Under the pieces are notes generated by a model. That model had not been told where the DNA came from. It was given only the letters and a program-made list of their open reading frames with translations, and made no database searches. A program made the translations under genes and the position numbers. 57,898 nucleotides of DNA, from positions 1 to 57,898 of the forward strand of contig JAEYXQ010000036.1 in NCBI GenBank assembly GCA_023431205.1, written 5' to 3'. Origin of the DNA: Pseudomonadota bacterium. Lineage in GTDB: Bacteria; Pseudomonadota; Alphaproteobacteria; Rhizobiales; Devosiaceae. This document shows positions 1-6,975 of this stretch, piece after piece (within the stretch, counting starts at the first letter, position 1; each line of letters opens with the position of its first letter).

Positions 1-37
1 GGTCAAGCCCGAGGGTGACGGCGGGCGGGGTGGCGAG
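1..37 (+). repeat. palindromic repeat, copy 1 (cut by window edge)
   Basis: Begins inside the palindrome core and continues with a GC-rich tail ending GGGGTGGCGAG. The same core and tail recur at 493-529 with only two mismatches, so this is a member of a dispersed family. It reads in plus orientation (loop TCAAG). The left arm of the palindrome lies outside the window. Confidence 0.7.
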
Positions 38-142
38 TTGCGCTCCTGTGGGGCAAGCCGGTCACCGATGAGCGCTACGCCCTCCGCGCGGACAAGGCCT
101 GACGCCACCCATTGCTTTGCTCGAAGCCACCACTCCCCCGAA

Positions 143-178
143 CGTCACCCTCGGGCTTGACCCGAGGGCTCCGCACTT
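143..178 (-). repeat. palindromic repeat, copy 2, abuts the GIY-YIG stop codon
   Basis: On the minus strand it reads AAGTGCGGAGC followed by the 19-base hairpin core CCTCGGGTCAAGCCCGAGG and GTGACG. The core has 7-bp arms and a 5-base loop. The repeat starts inside the TAA stop codon of the nuclease gene at 177-464. A copy with the same AAGTGC leader lies at 621-655. Confidence 0.75.
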
Positions 179-464
179 AACTGGCGACCTCGTCCCACAG
201 GTCACCCCAGTCGGGGTTGTTTTCCTCGATCAGCGCCCATTTCCAGTGCTTGTACCAGCGCTTGAGCGAGGTTTCGCGCTGGATGGCGGCGACGATGTCG
301 TCGTGCTCTTCGAAATAGACCAGCCGCTTGATGTTGTTGCGGCGGGTGTAGCCCTCAACCAGCCCCTCGCGGTGCTCATGGACACGCCGGATGAGGTCGT
401 TGGTCACCCCGATATAGGTCCGCCCGCGCCTGAAGTCGGCGAGGATATAGACATAGCCGCCCAT
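177..464 (-). CDS. GIY-YIG nuclease family protein
   Basis: This 95-residue protein is a single GIY-YIG domain. The N-terminal GGYVYIL and the TYIGVT segment (about residues 2-8 and 16-21) supply the two signature tyrosine motifs, followed by the conserved arginine region LIRRVHEH. Members of this small family resemble the UvrC N-terminal nuclease and are often annotated as excinuclease-like, but no UvrC partner domain or zinc finger is present. It probably cleaves DNA; its real substrate is unknown. The gene stands alone between inverted copies of a palindromic repeat (143-178 downstream, 488-529 upstream), which suggests a link between nuclease and repeat. The start is an ATG; a second upstream ATG is out of frame. 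Confidence 0.9.
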   Translation of the reverse strand: MGGYVYILADFRRGRTYIGVTNDLIRRVHEHREGLVEGYTRRNNIKRLVYFEEHDDIVAAIQRETSLKRWYKHWKWALIEENNPDWGDLWDEVAS

Positions 465-487
465 ACGGACATTCTGAAGTGAAACCC

Positions 488-529
488 CCTCGGGTCAAGC
501 CCGAGGGTGACGGCTGGTGGGGTGGCGAG
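488..529 (+). repeat. palindromic repeat, copy 3, upstream of the GIY-YIG gene
   Basis: Contains the complete core CCTCGGGTCAAGCCCGAGG in plus orientation and then a tail nearly identical to that at 1-37. It lies 23 bases upstream of the nuclease start and is inverted relative to copy 2, so the gene is bracketed by head-to-head copies. Confidence 0.75.
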
Positions 530-620
530 GCTGGTCCAGACGCACCAGCAGCAGCGCCCCGACCTCCGCGAAACCTACCTTTGGCTGCAGGATCACCCCC
601 AAGTCACCGCCCCACCGCGC

Positions 621-655
621 GTCACCCCCGGGCTTAACCCGAGGGCTCTGCACTT
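621..655 (-). repeat. palindromic repeat, copy 4, diverged
   Basis: On the minus strand it reads AAGTGCAGAGCCCTCGGG then TTAAG, then CCCGGGGGTGACG. It matches copy 2 including the AAGTGC leader, with three substitutions; one weakens the hairpin stem. No nuclease gene is adjacent to this copy. Confidence 0.7.
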
Positions 656-792
656 GGCTGCCACTCGGACGGGCCTCATGCCCCGCGACACCCTTCCGGC
701 GTCGCGGCGAGTACCGCTCGCGCAACGGTTCACAATAGCCGCCCCCATCTTCCCCTCACGGGAGATCGGGAGGGTGCGGCGGCCGCGACCTC

Positions 793-818
793 TTCCTTCG
801 ACAGGCTCCGGATGAGGT
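793..818 (+). repeat. second dispersed-repeat type (CTTCGACAGGCTC...GATGAGG)
   Basis: The string CTTCGACAGGCTCCGGATG resembles a short repeat common in intergenic regions of many alphaproteobacteria (usual form CTTCGACAAGCTCAGGATG). Only one copy is present in this window, so the assignment rests on recall of that motif. Confidence 0.4.
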
Positions 819-852
819 CTGCGAAAGAGCGAGGTCTACGGCCACCAATACC

Positions 853-1326
853 CTACCCGCACTTGGCCAGCACCTGCGCAATCGCCGCCGACGACCCCTT
901 GGCTCCGAACACGTTTGGCTCCAGCGCCTCCAGTCTGCCGGCGGTCTGGCGCACATAGCTGACGCGCATGTCGGTGTGCGCCGCCTGCGCAATTTTCGCC
1001 CATTGCCGCGCCACCGGGCCGCGCACGATCATCGAGGTGCCGTCGAGATGGATCAGCGGCATGTCCTGGGCGTAAACGGTGCTGCCGCCCGCTGCCGGGT
1101 CCGGGGTGATGGCAAGGCTCATCGCCGCAGCGCCCGCCACGGCGGAATCGGGCTTGCGCACCCAGAACCCCATCGCCAACTGCCCGCCCCGGCAGGCGAA
1201 CTGGAACTGGGCCGCGTCGGTGTCGAACCAGGCGATCGGGACGCTACCGCCCTCATACTTCCATTCCGCCGCCGCGGCTGCGGACACAAGGAGCAGGCTG
1301 AGGGCAGCAAGAACGGAGCGGCGCAT
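853..1326 (-). CDS. secreted hypothetical protein
   Basis: 157 residues from the ATG that begins a typical Sec signal peptide: MRRSV, a hydrophobic stretch to about residue 15, and an AAAAA cleavage region near residue 20. A longer reading frame extends upstream but would bury the signal peptide behind 21 residues, so the internal start is preferred. The mature part has two cysteines, one near residue 45 (FACRGG) and one at the extreme C-terminus (LAKCG), which could form a disulfide in the periplasm. I do not recognise the family. It is a single gene with repeats on one side. Confidence 0.7.
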   Translation of the reverse strand: MRRSVLAALSLLLVSAAAAAEWKYEGGSVPIAWFDTDAAQFQFACRGGQLAMGFWVRKPDSAVAGAAAMSLAITPDPAAGGSTVYAQDMPLIHLDGTSMIVRGPVARQWAKIAQAAHTDMRVSYVRQTAGRLEALEPNVFGAKGSSAAIAQVLAKCG

Positions 1327-1579
1327 GGCGGATCCCGAATAGAGCGGACGCCTACTCCTGGCTGGAGCATGCTTAACACTCCGTTTCACCCGCGGAGGCG
1401 TGATAATCCGCGCCCTTGAAAGGGAGGGGCGGACCGGCTTCTACCCTCCCGAGGCACCGGTCTCGTTGCCACCGCTCAGCCGATCCGGGGTCGCGCCGGA
1501 GGCGGCGGCATGCGCAGGCAACCGGATTGCCGCTCCCGCCCCATCGGCGTAGGCTTGCTGAAACAGGAGGAGAGCCAGG

Positions 1580-1978
1580 ATGACTGATTTCCGTCCCAAG
1601 GGAGGCGTCACGCCCTATCTCAGCGTCGACGGCGCCCGCAAGGCCATCGACTTCTACAAGACCGCCTTCGGCGCCATCGAGCGCGAGGCCATCCCGAGCG
1701 AGGGCAGCGACCTGCTGATGCACGCCCAGGTGGACGTCAACGGCACGCCCATCTTCCTCAGCGACTTCTTTCCCGATTACGGCTTCCCGGCGGTCAAGCC
1801 GCAGGGCTTCAACCTCCACATCCATGTGGACGATGCCCGGATGTGGTGGGATCGCGCCGTCGCCGCCGGCTGCACCGTGGCGCAGCCGCTCGAAAAGCAG
1901 TTCTGGGGCGATATCTACGGCCAGCTTACCGACCCGTTCGGCGTCACCTGGGCCATCGGGCAGTCGAGCGAAGAGTAG
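1580..1978 (+). CDS. VOC family protein (PhnB/glyoxalase-like)
   Basis: 132 residues forming one vicinal-oxygen-chelate fold. The start VTPYLSVDGARKAIDFYKTAFGA is the usual first beta-alpha unit of PhnB-like proteins, the middle has LHIHVDDARMWWDRAVAAG, and the end has the typical GQLTDPFGVTWAIG. Members bind a divalent metal and act on small substrates or bind antibiotics; this one cannot be assigned a substrate. An AGGAGGAG ribosome binding site precedes the ATG. It converges with the Gre-family gene and has no operon partner. Confidence 0.88.
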   Translation: MTDFRPKGGVTPYLSVDGARKAIDFYKTAFGAIEREAIPSEGSDLLMHAQVDVNGTPIFLSDFFPDYGFPAVKPQGFNLHIHVDDARMWWDRAVAAGCTVAQPLEKQFWGDIYGQLTDPFGVTWAIGQSSEE

Positions 1979-1986
1979 CCGCGACT

Positions 1987-2469
1987 TCAGGCGATGCCGA
2001 CCACCTCGACCTCGCCGGTGCCGACGACGGCCACCTCGCCCACCGACTTCCCGATCAGCGCCCGCGCTATCGGCGAGGCGAACGAGATCGACCCCGCCTT
2101 GGGGTCGGCCTCGTCCTCGCCGACGATGCGGTAGGTCTGGACCCGCCCGTCCTCGCGCTCGAAGGTGACGGTGGAGCCGAAGGCCACCACCTCAGCGCTC
2201 TCCGGCGGCGGCACCAGTTGCGCCGTGCGCACCCGTTCGGCGAGGTAGCGCAGGTCGCGGAACGGCCCCGCCGCCTGGCGGCGCCGCTCGTTGACGTCGT
2301 CCATCAGCATGGCGGCGTCATAGGCCGCCCGCGCTTCGGCGAGTTGCCGCTCCAGCGCCGCCAGCCCTGCCGCCGTGACCAGGTTGGGCCCGTCCGGCAC
2401 CGGACGATCCGGCAGCAGGGTCTCCGAGGCCGTCTCGGCGCTCTCTTCCTTGGTGAAGGCGACGCTCAC
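1987..2469 (-). CDS. GreA/GreB family transcription elongation factor
   Basis: 160 residues. The first part is a predicted coiled coil (ALERQLAEARAAYDAAMLMDDVNERRRQAAG, about residues 38-68), and the second is the FKBP-like C-terminal domain with FGSTVTFEREDGRVQTYRIVGEDEAD and the closing SPIARALIGKSVGEV. Proteins of this family enter the RNA polymerase secondary channel and trigger cleavage of backtracked RNA. An acidic pair (MDD) sits near the coiled-coil tip. It starts at GTG behind AAGGAG. About 20 low-complexity residues precede the coiled coil, so it is a divergent paralogue rather than the housekeeping greA. It lies 22 bases downstream of the FKBP gene, likely in one transcript. Confidence 0.88.
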   Translation of the reverse strand: MSVAFTKEESAETASETLLPDRPVPDGPNLVTAAGLAALERQLAEARAAYDAAMLMDDVNERRRQAAGPFRDLRYLAERVRTAQLVPPPESAEVVAFGSTVTFEREDGRVQTYRIVGEDEADPKAGSISFASPIARALIGKSVGEVAVVGTGEVEVVGIA

Positions 2470-2491
2470 CGCATCATCTCCTTGCCAGGCC

Positions 2492-2929
2492 TCAGGCGGC
2501 CTGGACGATTTCCACCAGCTCGACGTCGAACACCAGGTCCTCGCCGGCGAGCGGGTGATTGGCGTCGACGGTCACCGTCTCGGCGTCGAGCGCCACCACG
2601 GTGATCGGCAGCACGCCGCCATCGGAGGTGCGGGCCTGCAGTTGCGAGCCGACCTCGACATCGATGCCGGTGGGCAGCTTGGCGCGGTTGAGGCTCTGGA
2701 TCGCCTCCTCGCGGCGCGGGCCATAGGCGGCTGCGGCGGGAATGGTCACGGTGCTGCGGTCGCCCTGCGCCATGCCGGCGACATGCTGTTCGAGGCCGCG
2801 GATGACCTGGCCTTCGCCCAGGATGAATTCGAGCGGCTCGCGCCCTTCCGAACTGTCGAACTGGGTTCCGTCGGTCAGTCGGCCGGCATAGTTGATGCGG
2901 ACGCGATCGCCCATCTTCGCTTCGGTCAT
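2492..2929 (-). CDS. FKBP-type peptidyl-prolyl cis-trans isomerase, SlyD-like
   Basis: 145 residues. The N-terminal FKBP half has VRINYAGRLTDGTQFDSSEG and the C-terminal return strand has NHPLAGEDLVFDVELVEI (about residues 122-140). The insert between them (IPAAAAYGPRREEA onward) is the IF chaperone domain of SlyD proteins. The histidine-rich tail of enterobacterial SlyD is missing. It catalyses prolyl isomerisation and assists folding in the cytoplasm. The ATG has AAGGACA upstream; an open frame continues 74 codons further but shows no SlyD similarity. It is probably co-transcribed with the Gre-family gene. Confidence 0.92.
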   Translation of the reverse strand: MTEAKMGDRVRINYAGRLTDGTQFDSSEGREPLEFILGEGQVIRGLEQHVAGMAQGDRSTVTIPAAAAYGPRREEAIQSLNRAKLPTGIDVEVGSQLQARTSDGGVLPITVVALDAETVTVDANHPLAGEDLVFDVELVEIVQAA

Positions 2930-3107
2930 GGCTTTGTCCTTGAGATCACGGGCGGCGGGAACGCCACCCTGTCTGGGGGGAAGCCGCGCGCTCAGGGCGC
3001 ACGACGCGAAGGGCCAATATAGGCACCGATCCTCCGATGTGAACCGCCACAGGGGAGAAAAGCCCGGTTTGCCGTCACATTCGGGCCGCATTGACCCACC
3101 CGCAGAC

Positions 3108-3145
3108 ACAAAAACGACACCGCCCCGCACGAAGGCGAGGCGGTG
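3108..3145 (-). terminator. rho-independent terminator after tctC
   Basis: On the minus strand an 11-bp GC-rich stem (CACCGCCTCGC pairing with GCGGGGCGGTG, one T-G wobble, 6-base loop) is followed by TCGTTTTTGTG. It ends 25 bases after the tctC stop codon. Confidence 0.85.
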
Positions 3146-3169
3146 CCGCAACCCGGTTCGACCCGGCGG

Positions 3170-4147
3170 TCAGGTGGGCTCGACCAGCCCGGCTTCGACC
3201 AGCGGCCGGATGGATTCGATCTCGCGCGCCACCGTCTCGCGCATCTCTTCCGGCGTGTTCAGCACCGGGGTCAGACCGAGCGAGGCCAGTTGCTCCTGCG
3301 CCTCGGGCGTCGCCGCCCAGGCCCTGAGCGTGTCGTTGATCTGCGCCACGATTTCGGCTGGCATGCCCTTTGGCCCGACGATGCCGAACCACAGGGTCTG
3401 CTCGTAGCCTTCGATGCCCTGTTCGGCCACGGTCGGCACATCGGGGAGTTCCGGCAGGCGCTCCGCCGAGGTCACCGCCAGCGCCTGCACGCTGCCCGCC
3501 GTGATGTGCGGCAGGTAGTTGGATGGCGCATCCAGCGCGAATTCGATATGGCCGCCGAGCAGGTCCGCCACCAGCGGCGGGGAGCCGCGATACGGCACGT
3601 GGTTGATCTCGATCTCCTCGATTTGCCCGATGATGGCCGCGCAGATATGGCCCTTGGTGCCGGCACCGGGATTGCCGATGTTCACCTGCCCCGGATTGTC
3701 GCGGGCATAGGTGATCAGTTCCTGCAGCGTCTTGGCGGGCGCATTGTTGGCGGCCGTCAAGAGAGCCGGGCTCTGGGCGAATACGGTGATCGGCTCGAAA
3801 TCGGCTTCGGGATCATAGGCGAGGTTGGCCTGCACAACCTTGTTGGCGGCCAGTGGCGCGCTGCCGCTGACGAGGATGGTGTAGCCATCGGGGGCCGAGC
3901 GCGCCAGTTGTCCACCCGCCAGCGCGCCGGCGGCGCCGGCAACGTTCTCGAGCACGAATTGCTGGCCGAACTTGGCCGTGAGGATGTCGGCGACCAGGCG
4001 CGCCAGGATATCGCTGGTGCCTCCCGGTGGATAGGCCGAGATCACGGTGACCGGCTTGCTCGGCCAGCTGTCCTGCGCGAACGACATGCCGGTCGAAGCC
4101 AACAGCCCTGCTGTTCCACCCAGGACAATGAATTCACGTCTCTTCAT
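3170..4147 (-). CDS. tripartite tricarboxylate transporter substrate-binding protein (TctC/Bug family)
   Basis: 325 residues with a twin-arginine-like signal (MKRREFIVLGG, cleavage near the FAQDSW region at about residue 25). The mature protein opens with the Bug-family signature WPSKPVTVISAYPPGGTSDILAR. It is the periplasmic receptor that delivers a carboxylate to the TctA/TctB membrane pair encoded upstream. Bug proteins bind diverse carboxylates, so the ligand is not fixed by sequence. It is the last gene of the minus-strand operon that starts with the HpcH aldolase, separated from tctA by the NTF2-like gene, and is followed by a terminator. Confidence 0.93.
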   Translation of the reverse strand: MKRREFIVLGGTAGLLASTGMSFAQDSWPSKPVTVISAYPPGGTSDILARLVADILTAKFGQQFVLENVAGAAGALAGGQLARSAPDGYTILVSGSAPLAANKVVQANLAYDPEADFEPITVFAQSPALLTAANNAPAKTLQELITYARDNPGQVNIGNPGAGTKGHICAAIIGQIEEIEINHVPYRGSPPLVADLLGGHIEFALDAPSNYLPHITAGSVQALAVTSAERLPELPDVPTVAEQGIEGYEQTLWFGIVGPKGMPAEIVAQINDTLRAWAATPEAQEQLASLGLTPVLNTPEEMRETVAREIESIRPLVEAGLVEPT

Positions 4148-4264
4148 GTTTTCCTCCTGCCCCGCCCAGTGTGTGTTTTACTTGGGCTTTGCTGTCCGAA
4201 AGCTCTAGCGCACCTGCCCGAACGCCGGAATTTCTCACGGGCAGCGTTCCATGGTCCGAAACGA

Positions 4265-4894
4265 CTATGCCGGAACGTCCTCGCCGACGAGCCAGCGCTC
4301 CTCCAGCGCATGGAAGGCGGCCAGTTCCTCAGGCCGGTCGTCGCCGAGCAGGTCCTGGTTCACGGCGATGTCGCGGGTGTGTTGCATGTAGGTGAGGAAC
4401 TTGTAGGAGGGGCGCATGGTCTCGAGCAGCGCCCGGTCGATCGGCAGCGGGTCGCCGGAATGGACCGGCCGCATGATGTCGCGCTCGAAGAACACGTGGA
4501 AGCTTGCGAGCAGCCAGTCGCCACCCTCGCGCACCGCACGCGAGTAGAAGCGGCAGAACACGTGGAAGTCGACTTCCACACCCTCGATCCGGGCGCGGTT
4601 GAAGATCATCGCCGGGCTCTCCACCGTGGCCCTGTCGCCGCGCACTTGCGCGAAAGCGGGAAACACCCAGTGCTTGCTGTTGCCGGTGCGCCCCATCCAC
4701 TGGCGGGTGGCGTCCACATAGGCCTGCCCGCCGATGCCATCATACCAGCTGGTGCGGATATGGGCGTTCGGGTGGAAGCACGCCGCCATCACCTCGAACC
4801 GCCGCTGGTCCCGGGCGAACCGCTCCCGCCGCACGAGGTCGAACAGCGCCTCGCGGTCGAGATGCTCCTGCAGGCGCCGGTCGTCGATGCTCAT
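4265..4894 (-). CDS. NTF2-like/SnoaL-type protein
   Basis: 209 residues from an ATG with GGAGGAGG upstream. The segment DREALFDLVRRERFARDQRRFEVMAACFHPNAHIRTSW is the usual first helix-strand block of SnoaL_4/NTF2-like proteins, with FAQVRGDRATVESPAMI and VDFHVFCRFYSRAV as later strands. Related proteins act as dehydratases, isomerases or small subunits, and many serve lipid or aromatic catabolism. The protein sits between tctA and tctC in the operon, which suggests it processes the imported compound or its product. No catalytic Asp-His pair could be assigned with confidence. Confidence 0.8.
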   Translation of the reverse strand: MSIDDRRLQEHLDREALFDLVRRERFARDQRRFEVMAACFHPNAHIRTSWYDGIGGQAYVDATRQWMGRTGNSKHWVFPAFAQVRGDRATVESPAMIFNRARIEGVEVDFHVFCRFYSRAVREGGDWLLASFHVFFERDIMRPVHSGDPLPIDRALLETMRPSYKFLTYMQHTRDIAVNQDLLGDDRPEELAAFHALEERWLVGEDVPA

Positions 4895-4961
4895 GGGAAT
4901 CCTCCTCCACGCCTTGAGTCGGGCCGCGGGAGGAGGCGCTGACCTGCCCGGACGGCCGAAG

Positions 4962-6467
4962 TCAGTCTGCTTCCTGCAGCCCCTCGGTCCGCACACGGCG
5001 GAAAGAAGGGAGCACGATCGACAGCAGCAGCGCCGCGGATACGACCAGCGTCACGAGGCTCACCGGATGGGTGACGAATACCGTGGCATCGCCATGCGAG
5101 ATCAGAAGCGTGCGGCGCAGATATTCCTCCGCCATCGGCCCCAGGATCAGCGCCAGGATCAGCGGCGCCGGCTCGGCCCCGGCTTTGCGGAAGACGTAGC
5201 CGAGTACCCCGAACAGGGCCATCACGATGACGTCGAAGGCGCTGTTGCTGATGCTGTAGACGCCGATGGCGGTGAACACGCAGATCAGCGGAAACAGCAG
5301 GTGGTACGGCACCGAGATCAGCTTGGCCCACATGCCGACCAGCGGCAGGTTGAGCGCCAGCAGCAGCAGATTGCCGATCCACATCGACACGATAAGTCCC
5401 CAGAACAGCGCCGGCTGCTGGGTCAGGATATCGGGGCCCGGCTGCACGCCCTGCACCACCAGTGCCCCGATCATCAGCGCCATGGTGGCGGTGCCCGGCA
5501 GGCCCAGCGTCAGCATGGGGATGAAGGCGGTCTGCGCGGCGGCATTGTTGGCGGCCTCCGGCGCGGCGACGCCCTCAATGGCGCCCTTGCCGAACTCACC
5601 GGGTTTGCGGGAAATCTTCTTCTCGAGCGCATAGGCCGAGAACGAAGCCAGCAGCAGCCCGGCACCGGGCAGGACGCCAAGAAGAACGCCGATGCCGGTG
5701 CCCCGCAGGATCGGCGCGAACATGCGTTTCCAGTCCTCGCGCGTTGGGAACAGGGAACTGACCTTGGCGATGCTGGCCCCACGCGAATGTTCGTTCTCGA
5801 GATTGGCCAGCACGTCACCGAGGCCGAAGATACCGGTGGCGATGACCACGAAATTGAGGCCGTCCATCAGGTTCGGCGAGTCGAAGGTGTAGCGTGCAGC
5901 ACCGGAGTTCACGTCGGTGCCGATCATGCCGAGCAGCATGCCGAGCAACACCATGCCGAAGCCGGTCAGCAGCGAGCCGGAGGTCAGCACCATTGAGGTG
6001 ACGAGGCCGAGCACGATCAGCGAGAAGTATTCGGCGGGTCCGAAGGTCAAGGCGAAGCCGGCAAGGATCGGCCCGGCAATGGCGATGAACAGCGTTCCGA
6101 CCGTCCCGGCGAAGAAGCTGCCGATGGCGGCAGCCGCGAGCGCCCTGCCCGCCTTGCCCTGCTTGGCCATCTCGTGGCCGTCGAGCGTCGTCACCACCGA
6201 CGACGCTTCGCCCGGCAGGTTCATCAGGATGGCGGTGGTCGAGCCGCCATATTGGGAGCCGTAGAAGATGCCCGCCAGCATGATCAGCGCCGTATCGACC
6301 GGCAGCCCGAAGGTGAAGGGCAGCAGCATCGAGATGGTAGCGATGGGCCCCAGTCCGGGCAGAACCCCGACAGCGGTGCCCAGCAGCACTCCCAGGAAAC
6401 AGTAGGCGAAATTGGTGATCGTGCTCGCGGTCTGGAGGCCGAGCAGGATGCCATCGAAGAAGTCCAT
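4962..6467 (-). CDS. tripartite tricarboxylate transporter large permease TctA
   Basis: 501 residues, the normal TctA length, with about a dozen hydrophobic segments. The N-terminal repeat carries GVLPGLGPIATISMLLPFTF and YGGSTTAILMNLPGE, and the second repeat carries GVLPGAGLLLASF and TLGLPGTATMALMIGALVVQGVQPGP; these paired motifs are diagnostic. It forms the transport channel in the inner membrane and runs on the ion gradient. It lies 15 bases after tctB, as usual for the family, and before the NTF2-like gene. Confidence 0.95.
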   Translation of the reverse strand: MDFFDGILLGLQTASTITNFAYCFLGVLLGTAVGVLPGLGPIATISMLLPFTFGLPVDTALIMLAGIFYGSQYGGSTTAILMNLPGEASSVVTTLDGHEMAKQGKAGRALAAAAIGSFFAGTVGTLFIAIAGPILAGFALTFGPAEYFSLIVLGLVTSMVLTSGSLLTGFGMVLLGMLLGMIGTDVNSGAARYTFDSPNLMDGLNFVVIATGIFGLGDVLANLENEHSRGASIAKVSSLFPTREDWKRMFAPILRGTGIGVLLGVLPGAGLLLASFSAYALEKKISRKPGEFGKGAIEGVAAPEAANNAAAQTAFIPMLTLGLPGTATMALMIGALVVQGVQPGPDILTQQPALFWGLIVSMWIGNLLLLALNLPLVGMWAKLISVPYHLLFPLICVFTAIGVYSISNSAFDVIVMALFGVLGYVFRKAGAEPAPLILALILGPMAEEYLRRTLLISHGDATVFVTHPVSLVTLVVSAALLLSIVLPSFRRVRTEGLQEAD

Positions 6468-6482
6468 GTCGGCCTCGCGTGA

Positions 6483-6944
6483 CTAGGCGCCGAAGCCCGA
6501 CACCCAGATCCCGATCAGCGGGATGGGCAGGCCCAGCATTCTGACGAAAAGGACACCGCAGATCGCGGCGAAGAGCACGGCACCGACGGCCGCTTTCCAG
6601 TCGAAGCGGAAGCGGACGCTGGCAGTAGCCGCCCCCAGCAAGAGGACCAGCACTGCTAGAGGCAGGCCGAGGCCGTCGAGCAGCAGGCCGAACAGGACAA
6701 TTGCGCCCGGCACGATCACCAGCGGTAACCACCGGGTTACGCGGATCGCCTCCGATGAGGTGATGACACCACGCGCGAGAATGGCGATGCCCACAAGGGT
6801 CAGAAGGGCGGAAATGACCACCGGGAAGAACCCCGGCCCCATGCGGTTCGGCGTGCCAATCGGGTAGCCTAGGGCGATGATGAGCGCGGTGGCGCCGATC
6901 ACCAGGAACAAACTGCCCTGGACGGCATCCTGAGTTATTTTCAC
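6483..6944 (-). CDS. tripartite tricarboxylate transporter small subunit TctB
   Basis: 153 residues with four predicted membrane segments (LFLVIGATALIIALGY, VVISALLTLVGIAILARG, a central LVIVPGAIVLFGLLLDGLGL-LAVLVLLLGA pair, and AVGAVLFAAICGVLFVRMLGL). The RMGPGFFPVVI stretch after the first segment is typical of TctB. The start is GTG behind GGGAGGAG; a longer frame upstream runs into the aldehyde dehydrogenase gene and is rejected. It partners TctA in the inner membrane. Confidence 0.9.
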   Translation of the reverse strand: MKITQDAVQGSLFLVIGATALIIALGYPIGTPNRMGPGFFPVVISALLTLVGIAILARGVITSSEAIRVTRWLPLVIVPGAIVLFGLLLDGLGLPLAVLVLLLGAATASVRFRFDWKAAVGAVLFAAICGVLFVRMLGLPIPLIGIWVSGFGA

Positions 6945-6975
6945 GGGCTCTCCTCCCTTCCCGTTGTGTCTGCCG

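Larger units (their letters stand above)
530..852. other. noncoding stretch with repeats only
   Basis: No convincing gene is seen here. Open frames on both strands lack ribosome binding sites and have no recognisable family. Apart from the repeats at 621-655 and 793-818 I see nothing structured. Confidence 0.6.

Noticed and set aside
3143..4942. 599-residue open frame on the plus strand
   Set aside because: It is antisense to tctC and the NTF2-like gene, has no domain and an Arg/His-rich composition typical of reverse frames in GC-rich DNA.
4734..5996. 420-residue plus-strand open frame
   Set aside because: It is antisense to tctA, which has clear TctA motifs; its sequence is Gln/His-rich and unlike any protein.
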